This document shows positions 1 to 8,456 of a stretch of DNA of 51,862 nucleotides, one piece after another. This stretch comes from Bacteroidales bacterium. GTDB lineage: Bacteria; Bacteroidota; Bacteroidia; Bacteroidales; UBA12170. A program made the position numbers and the translations under genes. The DNA lies in NCBI GenBank assembly GCA_016929955.1, contig JAFGHU010000073.1, positions 1-51,862 on the forward strand, given 5' to 3'. The number at the start of each line of letters is the position of its first letter. Positions within the stretch are counted from its first letter, which is position 1. The notes beneath the pieces are model-generated. The model was not told where the DNA came from and did not search any database. It was given only the letters and a program-made list of their open reading frames with translations.

Positions 1-637
1 CAGGCAGCTCAAACACCAAACCTATAGAAAGCGTTACCGTAACAACAGTGCTGATGTATGAGCTTAAAGAGATTTGGTTTTTTACCATTTCGCTTACATG
101 GTAGCCGCCAAAAAAATTAAGCGTTAAAGGAACAATTAAATAATACGCAAAAAATACGCCCAAATAAAACAAAATGGAAAACACAAGAACTGCTCCGCTC
201 GATGTTTTCCGCTCGTTGTCGTATAGCGCCGGCTTAATAAATCGCCAAAACTCATAGATCACATAAGGTGCTGCGACAATAAAACCTACCACAAAACTGA
301 TATACATATGGGTTAAAAACTGTCCCGACATATCGATATTGATAATTTCCAAGGCGAAATCTTTGACGCAGAAATAGTCAATGCCCAATAGTTGTCCTAA
401 AGCGCATAAAATCCGATTGGTTACAAAATCACCATTTTTAGGAGCCAGGATAATTTCGTTAAAAATAAAATCCTTATTTGTAAATGCAACAATAGCCAAT
501 ACAGCTATGGCGACAATCGACCGTACAAAAGTGCCGCGCAACTCAGTAAGATGATCCCAAAAAGACATTTCTTTCTCGTCGTTCACTTTTTCTTGCTTTG
601 GATTTTTGTTTTTCTTGTTGCTGATTTGTTCGGCCAT
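1..637 (-). CDS. tatC: Sec-independent (twin-arginine) protein translocase TatC, partial (C-terminus outside window)
   Basis: Reverse-strand translation from ATG at 637: MAEQISNKKNKNPKQEKVNDEKEMSFWDHLTELRGTFVRSIVAI...APYVIYEFWRFIKPALYDNERK; TatC-type HLTELR and FWRFIKPAL motifs. Confidence 0.93.
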   Translation of the reverse strand, partial: MAEQISNKKNKNPKQEKVNDEKEMSFWDHLTELRGTFVRSIVAIAVLAIVAFTNKDFIFNEIILAPKNGDFVTNRILCALGQLLGIDYFCVKDFALEIINIDMSGQFLTHMYISFVVGFIVAAPYVIYEFWRFIKPALYDNERKTSSGAVLVFSILFYLGVFFAYYLIVPLTLNFFGGYHVSEMVKNQISLSSYISTVVTVTLSIGLVFELP

Positions 638-687
638 TGTAGATAAAAACGCAAATTTATAAATATTTTCAGGCTTTTTACCTGTAC

Positions 688-1257
688 TTAAAGACTATCG
701 CCCATTTTTATCAATTTATTTAAAAGGGCATAAACAGTAAGTCCCGAAACGGTTTTGATACCGAGCTTTCTGGTGATGTTTTTTCGGTGTGTAATAACCG
801 TATGTGTACTGATAAACAATTTATCGGCAATTTCTTTATTTGTGAATCCGCTGGCTACTTCGCGCACAATATCCAGTTCGCGATCGCTTAACACAGAATC
901 CGGTTTTTCGGCTGAGCTGTTTTTATCCATCAACGCCAAATTGCGTTTAAGTATATGTAAGATAGCACTTTCCGTATCGTCCAGAAAGAGATGCTCGGAA
1001 TTGCTGTAATTTGTTTCGAAATAATCCGGACGTGAATCAATCAATTTTATGATTTGGATGTTTTTATATCCGCTTAAATTGATATTTGATACTATTTCTG
1101 CCGATGCCAATACTAAGGCTATTGCTTGTTCTTTTAACAAGCGGTTTAATTCTTCGGCATAGCTTAGCTCAATAATTTTTTTTGCGGGATATAATTCCTT
1201 AATGATATCAGCAAGACCTTTACGAACAATAAAAGAAGAAGTAGCAATAACTATCAT
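688..1257 (-). CDS. LuxR/NarL-type HTH response-regulator-like protein with degenerate receiver
   Basis: C-terminal LSDRELDIVREVASGFTNKEIADKLFISTHTVITHRKNITRKLGI is a GerE/LuxR HTH; the N-terminal region is receiver-like but lacks acidic residues. Confidence 0.85.
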   Translation of the reverse strand: MIVIATSSFIVRKGLADIIKELYPAKKIIELSYAEELNRLLKEQAIALVLASAEIVSNINLSGYKNIQIIKLIDSRPDYFETNYSNSEHLFLDDTESAILHILKRNLALMDKNSSAEKPDSVLSDRELDIVREVASGFTNKEIADKLFISTHTVITHRKNITRKLGIKTVSGLTVYALLNKLIKMGDSL

Positions 1258-1261
1258 GGTT

Positions 1262-2011
1262 TTATTTTTGAGCCAATAGAGTGTTCTCCATTTGCGTAAT
1301 TTGAGGTACGAGCACGTTGTTTTCTATTCGCGAATGATCGTTTAAATCTTGCTCCAGCGTAAATAATTCAACCAATATTCGATTCCGAATATAGCTGTCG
1401 TTGGGCCTAGGTAAATATTTGATTAATATATTTTTTAAATCAAAAAGTTTGGCTTCTATATCCGAATGTTCTTTTTCGTAACTCGTTACAGGAGAGCTGT
1501 TTATTTTATCTCTCAGCGATTGACTTAATTCTTTTTTATGGTAAGCATTGGCAATTTCGATCATATAAGGATACACCACTTTTTCTTCCAAAGAAATATG
1601 GGTGTACAGCTCTTTTTTATACTCTTCGAAAAAATTTTTAACCAGTAAAAACTCGTCTTTACTTAATTGCGAATGCTGGATGAGTAAATTGATACGGTTT
1701 TCAATTTCGGGGATGATGCGCTCTAAATAATAGGAATGTGTTTTTAATAAATAAGCCACAACATCTTTAACCGAATGTACTTGTAATTGCTTCGACAATT
1801 TATCATTTGTATCGAGAAAAGCATTCAGGATAGTGAGAAAAAATTCAACATCAACCTTTTGTTCCGAACAAACTTTTTCTATGGTTTTGTCTTGAAATCC
1901 AAGTTGAATGCCCAGGCGGTTTATCACCGGAAGCAGTAAGTAATTCCGATGAATGGCATCTGCCATTTTCATTTCTTTTTTAATCTGCATAGTGTGCGCT
2001 TTAAAGTACAA
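1262..2011 (-). CDS. Hemerythrin-domain protein (RIC/ScdA-like)
   Basis: His/Glu spacing typical of hemerythrin-like diiron proteins (THISLEEKVVYPYM, YEKEHSDIE, LNDHSRIENNVLVPQI). Confidence 0.75.
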   Translation of the reverse strand: MYFKAHTMQIKKEMKMADAIHRNYLLLPVINRLGIQLGFQDKTIEKVCSEQKVDVEFFLTILNAFLDTNDKLSKQLQVHSVKDVVAYLLKTHSYYLERIIPEIENRINLLIQHSQLSKDEFLLVKNFFEEYKKELYTHISLEEKVVYPYMIEIANAYHKKELSQSLRDKINSSPVTSYEKEHSDIEAKLFDLKNILIKYLPRPNDSYIRNRILVELFTLEQDLNDHSRIENNVLVPQITQMENTLLAQK

Positions 2012-2262
2012 AAATACGAATTTCTTAATCTAAAGCTTTGCGAAAGAGAAAAGTTAGGGAATAAACAAGTTCCTAATAAAAATCAAAAGTAGAATTTGTA
2101 TCTTTATTAGATAAAATAAAAAAATGCCACTCCCTAGGGATGCCTACGGCGCAACTCATTAAAAAGCACTAGAGATAATTAATAAAAATAACACATAAAT
2201 ATTTGATAATTAACTTTATTGAGCCTTTTGGGATTCTTTTTCAATCATAGTATAATTTTTTT

Positions 2263-2372
2263 CTTTGTGAAACTTTGGGTTTTCTCAGTGGTTCTTTTCC
2301 CAAAGAGATGCCTTTGGCAGTGGAATAGCTATTACACTGAGTTACACAAAGAAGACGCAGAGCAGCTCAAAG
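2263..2372. repeat. Degenerate palindromic intergenic repeat (copy A)
   Basis: Left arm CTTTGTGAAACTTTGGGTTTTCTCAGTG (2263-2290) is inverted relative to CACAAAGAAGACGCAGAGCAGCTCAAAG (2345-2372), about 19/28 matches; similar to 41096-41175. Confidence 0.6.
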
Positions 2373-2500
2373 TTAAAATTCTTTTCTTTAATTAAATAGT
2401 ACATCAAATAAGAAATAACTAAAATTATAATGCTTTGCTCCGTAAAGATGGAAAAGTATTCAATTACGAAAATTTTTAACCACCACAAATAAATCATTTA

Positions 2501-2508
2501 TACCTTTG
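2501..2508 (+). promoter_or_regulatory. Bacteroidota -7 element TACCTTTG
   Basis: Match to TAnnTTTG upstream of the ORF at 2525. Confidence 0.55.
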
Positions 2509-2524
2509 TCATTACTTATTTAAA

Positions 2525-3043
2525 TTGAAAATTATGAAACACTTGGTATTCGGTTTTTTATTATTCCTTTATAGTGGATTACAAGCGCAGGAATTAAATA
2601 AAGTGATTATTGATCCTGATTTAAATCGCGAAATTTTGGTGGGCTGGGTTGATCGTGCTGGCATTTCATCAAAAGATTATTTAAGTAACGAGCAGCAAAA
2701 GATGGATGCCTATCAAGCCGATGCTGAAGCCATTTCGTATTTGAAAGAAGCATTTTCTGCCGATAAAAGTTTACGAATTTTAGTGGTCTTTGGTACTTGG
2801 TGTGGCGATTCCAAAATGAATGTCCCCGACTTTTTTAAGGTGGCTGATTTGGCACAAATAAGCAATGTAAAGTATCTGGCTGTAAACAGAAAAAAGAACG
2901 CTAACGGTGTTGATATGAGCAAGATGCATATCGAGCGTGTGCCTACGTTTATTGTTTATCGCGGTGATAATGAAATTGGAAGAATTATCGAAAACCCAAA
3001 TTACACATTAGAAAACGATTTGGTTGCTATTTTAAAGAAATAA
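2525..3043 (+). CDS. Thioredoxin-family protein, exported
   Basis: Signal peptide (MKHLVFGFLLFLYSGLQAQ; ATG at 2534 is the likelier start); VVFGTWCGDSKMNVPDFFK thioredoxin-like fold with a CGDS site and VPTFIVY cis-Pro motif. Confidence 0.8.
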   Translation: MKIMKHLVFGFLLFLYSGLQAQELNKVIIDPDLNREILVGWVDRAGISSKDYLSNEQQKMDAYQADAEAISYLKEAFSADKSLRILVVFGTWCGDSKMNVPDFFKVADLAQISNVKYLAVNRKKNANGVDMSKMHIERVPTFIVYRGDNEIGRIIENPNYTLENDLVAILKK

Positions 3044-3052
3044 ATAATTTCG

Positions 3053-3889
3053 ATGCAAGTATTTGAGCGCAAGGCAGATTTGACTCAATTTGTCGATCAA
3101 ATCAAAGCCGAAAGTAAAAGCATTGGTTTTGTGCCTACTATGGGTGCACTGCATGCCGGGCATATCCTTTTGGTTACAGAGGCAAAAAAGCAAGCCGATG
3201 TCGTGGTGGCCAGCATTTTTGTCAACCCCATTCAGTTTAATAATGCCGAAGATCTTAAAAAATACCCCCGAACTTTTGACAGCGATCGGAAAATGTTGGA
3301 AGAAGCGGGTTGCGATATTGTTTTTTTTCCATCGGTAGAGGAAATGTATCCTGAAGAAGAGATTGAAGAATCTTATGATTTTGGTGCTTTAGAAAAGGTA
3401 ATGGAGGGAGCCGCCCGACCAGGACATTTTAATGGAGTAGCTGTTGTTGTAAAGCGATTATTTGATCTTGTCCGTCCGGATAAAGCCTTCTTTGGCAAGA
3501 AAGATTTTCAGCAATTGGCCATTATCAGAGCCTTGGTAAAACAAATGGCCAGTCCTGTTAAGATAATTGGGCTAGACACGGTCAGAGAAAAAGACGGCTT
3601 GGCAATGAGCTCCCGAAACAGAAGATTATCGGAAGTACAGCGCGAGCAAGCCGTTGAATTATCGCAAGTTCTTAACTTTATCAAGCAAAATAAAAACAAG
3701 TCAAGGCCCGAAGAATTGGAAAAAGAAGCGAGCCGTAAATTAGCGCACAATTTTAAAGTAGAATACATCCAAATAGTGGATGGAAATAGCTTACAACCGA
3801 TAAGCGATTGGAGTCAATCTGATTATCCTGTGGCTTGCGCTGCTGCTTTTCTGGGTGATATTCGTTTAATAGATAATTTGGAGTTATAA
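3053..3889 (+). CDS. panC: Pantoate--beta-alanine ligase
   Basis: GFVPTMGALHAGH, VASIFVNPIQFN, ARPGHFNGVAVVVKRLF, GKKDFQQL, MSSRNRRLS motifs. Confidence 0.96.
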   Translation: MQVFERKADLTQFVDQIKAESKSIGFVPTMGALHAGHILLVTEAKKQADVVVASIFVNPIQFNNAEDLKKYPRTFDSDRKMLEEAGCDIVFFPSVEEMYPEEEIEESYDFGALEKVMEGAARPGHFNGVAVVVKRLFDLVRPDKAFFGKKDFQQLAIIRALVKQMASPVKIIGLDTVREKDGLAMSSRNRRLSEVQREQAVELSQVLNFIKQNKNKSRPEELEKEASRKLAHNFKVEYIQIVDGNSLQPISDWSQSDYPVACAAAFLGDIRLIDNLEL

Positions 3890-3965
3890 GCTTGTATACT
3901 GGGATTCAGTTCTTAAAAATCCATTAAAATATCTAGCTGGCTTGATTGTATTCTAAAATAATGGT

Positions 3966-3973
3966 TAATTTTG
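3966..3973 (+). promoter_or_regulatory. -7 element TAATTTTG upstream of panD
   Basis: TAnnTTTG match whose last base is 7 nt before the panD ATG. Confidence 0.6.
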
Positions 3974-3980
3974 CAGTCTT

Positions 3981-4331
3981 ATGCGAATTGAAGTCTTAAA
4001 ATCGAAAATCCACCGCGTTGGCATTACCGAAGCCAATCTGGATTATATTGGCAGTATTACCATTGATGAAGATCTTATGGATGCTGTTAATATCATTGAA
4101 AATGAACGCGTTCATATTTACAATATAACCAATGGAAATCGTTTTGATACCTATGTCATTAAAGGAGAGCGTGGCAGTAGTGTTATTGGTATTAATGGCG
4201 CCGCAGCACGAAAAGTAGCTGTAAAAGACAAGATTATTATCGTTTCTTACGCCAGCATGGATTTTGAAGAAGCCAAAAAGCATAAGCCGATGATTATTTT
4301 TCCTGACGATAATAATAAAATCCCACTTTAA
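3981..4331 (+). CDS. panD: Aspartate 1-decarboxylase
   Basis: [37 protein letters not shown] self-processing site; adjacent to panC. Confidence 0.96.
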   Translation: MRIEVLKSKIHRVGITEANLDYIGSITIDEDLMDAVNIIENERVHIYNITNGNRFDTYVIKGERGSSVIGINGAAARKVAVKDKIIIVSYASMDFEEAKKHKPMIIFPDDNNKIPL

Positions 4332-5345
4332 GTGAAGGGTATCTTTATAGCTATAATTAAATATCTATTTTTTGTTGCTTTAGGCGTGTCTCTACTTTTT
4401 TTGGCTTTTCGCGGATTGGCATTAAAAGAATTGTGGGAAGAACTGAAAACAGCAAATTATTGGTGGTTTTTGGGTGCTATTTTATTGGCTATTGTTAGTC
4501 ATATTTTCAGAGCTTTGCGATGGAATTTGCTGATTAACCAAATGGGTTATAAAACAAGAACTTCCACAACGTTTTATTCGGTAATGATGGGCTATCTGGC
4601 CAATCTGGCTTTGCCTCGCTTGGGCGAAGTTACGCGCTGTGGTTTTTTGGCAAAGAAAGAAAAAATTCCTTTTAATGCATTGTTTGGAACGGTGATTGCC
4701 GAACGTGTTTTCGATTTGGTTGTTTTGCTACTCATTATTGGCATTGTTGTTCTTGTTCAAATCCAAAAAATTGGCGGCTTTATAAATGAAATGCTGGTGC
4801 AACCTTTGTTGGGAGTTTATTCCGGTAATGTTACCGCCATTGTTTTGGTAACAGCAGGTCTGGCGCTTTTAGTGCTTGTATTCCTTTTTGTCTTTCGGAG
4901 ATCAAAACCCTGGTTAAAAACTACGCTAGCCTATCAAAAGTTGGAATCTTTTATCGATGGTTTTGTAGAGGGATTAAAAAGTATTGGCAAATTGAAGCAA
5001 AGAATACTGTTTCTGTTTCATACTTTTATGATTTGGTTGCTCTATTTATTGATGATAATTTTGCCTTTCAAGGCATTTCCTGAAACCGCTCATCTTAATT
5101 TTCTCGATGGCGTTACCGTATTAGGAATAGGCAGTTTGGGCATAGTAGCTCCGGTTCCCGGTGGAATTGGTTCCTATCATTTTGTTGTAACCGAGGTGCT
5201 ATCGCAATTGTATGAGGTGCCGGTTAAAGTGGCAGCGGCATATGCTACGGCCAATCATGCAGCACAAACACTTATGTTTATAGTGATTGGTATTGTGTCT
5301 TATTTTCTGTTAATTTTGGTAAAAACAAAAGCACGTAATGCATAA
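4332..5345 (+). CDS. Lysylphosphatidylglycerol synthase TM-region (UPF0104-like) membrane protein
   Basis: Multiple TM helices; LRWNLLINQMGYKT, LGEVTRCGFLAKKEKIPFNALFGTVIAERVFD, PGGIGSYHFV motifs; GTG start. Confidence 0.85.
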   Translation: MKGIFIAIIKYLFFVALGVSLLFLAFRGLALKELWEELKTANYWWFLGAILLAIVSHIFRALRWNLLINQMGYKTRTSTTFYSVMMGYLANLALPRLGEVTRCGFLAKKEKIPFNALFGTVIAERVFDLVVLLLIIGIVVLVQIQKIGGFINEMLVQPLLGVYSGNVTAIVLVTAGLALLVLVFLFVFRRSKPWLKTTLAYQKLESFIDGFVEGLKSIGKLKQRILFLFHTFMIWLLYLLMIILPFKAFPETAHLNFLDGVTVLGIGSLGIVAPVPGGIGSYHFVVTEVLSQLYEVPVKVAAAYATANHAAQTLMFIVIGIVSYFLLILVKTKARNA

Positions 5346-5829
5346 GCTGGATAAAATCAAACAGAAAATTCAAACGAAAGCCTCGCTCGATCTTCTGTTA
5401 AAGCAATGGGAAAAACAAAACAAGAAAATCGTTTTCACCAACGGATGTTTCGATTTACTCCATCGTGGGCATATCGAATACCTCTCTAAAGCGGCTGATT
5501 TAGGTGATGTTTTATTTATTGGCGTAAATACGGATGCTTCGGTGCGTAAACTAAAAGGAAATAATAGACCTTTGCAAGACGAATACAGTCGCCTGCTTAT
5601 CTTAAGCGCTTTGGAATTTGTAGATGCGCTTATTCTTTTCGATGAAGAAACCCCTTATGAACTTATCCAAAGGGTGCAGCCCCATGTATTGGTAAAAGGT
5701 GCCGACTATAAACCGGAAAATATTGTTGGTTACGATATTGTAAAAGCAAGAGGTGGTGAAATTAAAACGATCGATTTTTTAAGTGGATTTTCTACCAGTG
5801 AATTGGAACGCAAAATTAAAGAAGGATAA
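5338..5829 (+). CDS. rfaE2: D-glycero-beta-D-manno-heptose 1-phosphate adenylyltransferase (RfaE domain II-like)
   Basis: FTNGCFDLLHRGHIEYLSKAADLGDVLFIGVNTDASVRKLKG nucleotidyltransferase signature; overlaps the preceding CDS by 8 bp. Confidence 0.92.
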   Translation: MHKLDKIKQKIQTKASLDLLLKQWEKQNKKIVFTNGCFDLLHRGHIEYLSKAADLGDVLFIGVNTDASVRKLKGNNRPLQDEYSRLLILSALEFVDALILFDEETPYELIQRVQPHVLVKGADYKPENIVGYDIVKARGGEIKTIDFLSGFSTSELERKIKEG

Positions 5830-5894
5830 TTGCTTTGGTCAATTGCTAATTCAAAGCGAATCGCTTATCTTCGTGCTTTCAAGAATAGATTTTC

Positions 5895-7262
5895 ATGGCT
5901 AAAATTAAAACCACTTTCTTTTGTCAAAATTGCGGTGCTGAATCACCAAAATGGATAGGTAAATGTCCTTCTTGCGGACAATGGAATACTTTTGTTGAGG
6001 AGGTTATTCAAAAAACGGAAGCAAAAGAGCCATGGATAAAGTCAGATGCACACACAAAAAAAATTACACCAAAACGCATTGCTGATATCGAGCTTGGCCA
6101 ACAACAGCGCTTGGATACCCAAAATAAAGAATTAAATCGTGTTTTAGGAGGAGGTTTGGTTCCCGGTTCAATTGTATTGCTTGGTGGCGAACCCGGAATA
6201 GGAAAATCTACATTGCTATTGCAAGTGGCTTTGCAGATGAAAAATCAAAAAGTACTTTATGTTTCGGGTGAGGAAAGTGAGCAGCAAATTCGCATGCGTG
6301 CCGATCGCTTAAACCTGACCATGTCGGAAACCTATATTTTAACAGAGACAAATACCCAAAGAATTGCTCAAGCCATTCGCGATATTCAGCCGGATGTACT
6401 TATTGTTGATTCCATACAAACCATGCAAACAGAGCATATCGAGTCTACTGCAGGAAGTATTTCTCAGATTCGCGAAAGCGCAGGTGAGTTTCATAAATTT
6501 GCAAAACAGAGCAATACTCCTGTACTATTAATTGGCCATATTACAAAAGACGGAAGTTTGGCGGGACCAAAAATTCTGGAGCATATGGTGGATAGTGTTT
6601 TGCATTTTGAAGGCGATCGCAATTATGGCTATCGGATTTTGCGCTCGGTGAAGAATCGTTTTGGTTCCACGTCGGAATTGGGTATTTATGAAATGCAAAA
6701 TACGGGTTTGAGAGAAGTCTCAAATCCATCGGAGATTCTGCTTTCTCATCGCGATCAGATGCTTAGTGGTATCGCTATTGGCTCAACTATGGAAGGCATG
6801 CGGCCGATGTTAATTGAGATTCAGGCTTTGGTAAGCTCAGCCGCTTACGGAACACCACAGCGTTCTACCACCGGATTTGATGGCCGTCGCCTAAATATGT
6901 TGCTTGCTGTATTGGAAAAAAGAGCCGGTTTTCGGTTGGGTGCAAAAGATGTTTTTGTGAATGTGGCCGGCGGAATCAAAGTCGACGATCCGGCCATTGA
7001 TTTAGCAGTAGTATGTGCTATTTTATCATCGAATGAAGATATCGAAATTGATGATAAAACCTGTTTTGCTGCCGAAGTAGGTTTGTCGGGAGAGATTCGC
7101 TCCGTAAATAGAATAGAACAAAGAATATCAGAGGCCGAAAAATTGGGTTTTGAACGCATCATAATTTCCAAATTCAATCAAAAAGCAATTCCCAAAAGTG
7201 CAAAAATAGAAGTGATTGCTGTTAATAAAGTGGAAGAAGTTTTTAAATATGTTTTCGCTTAA
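5895..7262 (+). CDS. radA: DNA repair protein RadA
   Basis: N-terminal zinc finger CQNCGAESPKWIGKCPSC, Walker A GGEPGIGKST, KNRFGS motif, Lon-like C-terminus. Confidence 0.97.
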   Translation: MAKIKTTFFCQNCGAESPKWIGKCPSCGQWNTFVEEVIQKTEAKEPWIKSDAHTKKITPKRIADIELGQQQRLDTQNKELNRVLGGGLVPGSIVLLGGEPGIGKSTLLLQVALQMKNQKVLYVSGEESEQQIRMRADRLNLTMSETYILTETNTQRIAQAIRDIQPDVLIVDSIQTMQTEHIESTAGSISQIRESAGEFHKFAKQSNTPVLLIGHITKDGSLAGPKILEHMVDSVLHFEGDRNYGYRILRSVKNRFGSTSELGIYEMQNTGLREVSNPSEILLSHRDQMLSGIAIGSTMEGMRPMLIEIQALVSSAAYGTPQRSTTGFDGRRLNMLLAVLEKRAGFRLGAKDVFVNVAGGIKVDDPAIDLAVVCAILSSNEDIEIDDKTCFAAEVGLSGEIRSVNRIEQRISEAEKLGFERIIISKFNQKAIPKSAKIEVIAVNKVEEVFKYVFA

Positions 7263-7263
7263 A

Positions 7264-8049
7264 TTACAATTGTTTAAGCTTTTTATAAATTTCGTATTTT
7301 TTTTGCAGTTCCGCAATTAGCTCATAGTCAGTAGAATTTAGCAAGAAGCTGAAGTCGAAGCGACAAAATTCTATAAAAATGTCCAGTTCTTCATTAGGTA
7401 TCATTGGAAGCATTTTTGCAATTCGATTTCTGTTATAGCGGTTTTGGACTTGCTTATTATTTGTATCATTAGCCAAAACTTTACGATACTTTTTCATCAT
7501 TTTTCCCTTATGACTAAAAGTATTATAAAGCGCTGTGATTGGCCCACCTAAAGAAACACTTCCCTGATTTTCGTCATTTTCATCCGGTATATGCCGTTTA
7601 ATTTGCGGCAATTGTATTTCTGCAAAAGCCTTTTCTTCGGGTAAATCCAACTGAACAAGTGCATGTTTGAACTGTAAGACCGTTTTATAGGGTGCAATAG
7701 TAAATTCTTTTAGTTCGTAAGTGCGTGGTTTTAACTGAATGGGGAAATCATTAATTATTTTTGAGGAATCATTAACGATGTAAAATCCATCGTCAAAACC
7801 AATAGCTGTAATCTTTAATAAATCGCCCTGACGAAAAGGAATCACATAGCGTCCATCTTCGTCGGCAACTACTTTTGTTTTGAGCATTTGGTTGCTAATT
7901 ACGGCAAAACTAATGGGATTGTAATTGGAACTATTTCTTACAATACCGATAACAAGATGCGTGGTATCTTGGGCCAATAAAGAAAAGTGTATTCCCAGAA
8001 GCAAAAAGAGCAATACTGCTTTTCGGTTTTTTTGAGCAAGAGCTTTCAT
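7264..8049 (-). CDS. Exported carboxypeptidase-like regulatory-domain protein
   Basis: Signal peptide; GIVRNSSNYNPISFAVISNQMLKTKVVADEDGRYVIPFRQGDLLKITAIGF, CarboxypepD_reg-like beta-sandwich pattern. Confidence 0.75.
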   Translation of the reverse strand: MKALAQKNRKAVLLFLLLGIHFSLLAQDTTHLVIGIVRNSSNYNPISFAVISNQMLKTKVVADEDGRYVIPFRQGDLLKITAIGFDDGFYIVNDSSKIINDFPIQLKPRTYELKEFTIAPYKTVLQFKHALVQLDLPEEKAFAEIQLPQIKRHIPDENDENQGSVSLGGPITALYNTFSHKGKMMKKYRKVLANDTNNKQVQNRYNRNRIAKMLPMIPNEELDIFIEFCRFDFSFLLNSTDYELIAELQKKYEIYKKLKQL

Positions 8050-8143
8050 TTACACTTCTTTTATGCTAAAATATAGAAATTATGGTTTTCCAATTGTTAA
8101 TAAGCAATAATTGCTGTTAATCCTTGTTAAATCGAGTGAGACT

Positions 8144-8166
8144 ATGATTTTGAATTTCAAAATCAT
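8144..8166. repeat. Perfect inverted repeat ATGATTTTGA-ATT-TCAAAATCAT
   Basis: 10-bp perfect arms with a 3-bp loop in the 8050-8456 intergenic gap. Confidence 0.7.
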
Positions 8167-8220
8167 TTGGCCGAACTGATCCCGTGCGATAGTCGAGGGT
8201 TCTAATAGGTTTTATTCCCC

Positions 8221-8262
8221 GTATCTTGATGCGTTTAAGAATTAGTGCCTACATCGAGATAC
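8221..8262. repeat. Inverted repeat GTATCTTGATG / CATCGAGATAC
   Basis: 11-bp arms, 10 Watson-Crick pairs plus one wobble, loop ~20 nt. Confidence 0.6.
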
Positions 8263-8376
8263 AACGTCAGCTTGCTGCAAGGAGTTTCATTCAAGAGCAA
8301 AACGCAGCTTATTCAAAAGGAATTGGCGGCAGATTTTTAACGATTAGCCAGTAACATTTACTTTAATCTAAGCAGC

Positions 8377-8417
8377 AAAAAGGCCACCTGAAGGAAAGCT
8401 GTAACCTTCAAGCAGCC
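8377..8417 (-). terminator. Rho-independent terminator of the OmpP1-like gene
   Basis: Minus-strand RNA: GGCUGCUUGAAGG-uuacagcuuu-CCUUCAGGUGGCC-UUUUU; 13-bp stem including G-U pairs followed by a U-run, just after the stop at 8457. Confidence 0.85.
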
Positions 8418-8456
8418 AATTCAGAAAATAAGTCACTGTATTAATTTACACTGAAC

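Noticed and set aside
755-1009. ORF on the plus strand antisense to the LuxR-type gene, and similar antisense ORFs listed in the track (e.g. 3508..3768, 12518..13030, 21575..22129, 37227..37547)
   Set aside because: They lie fully opposite well-supported coding genes, with no recognisable domain or separate promoter.
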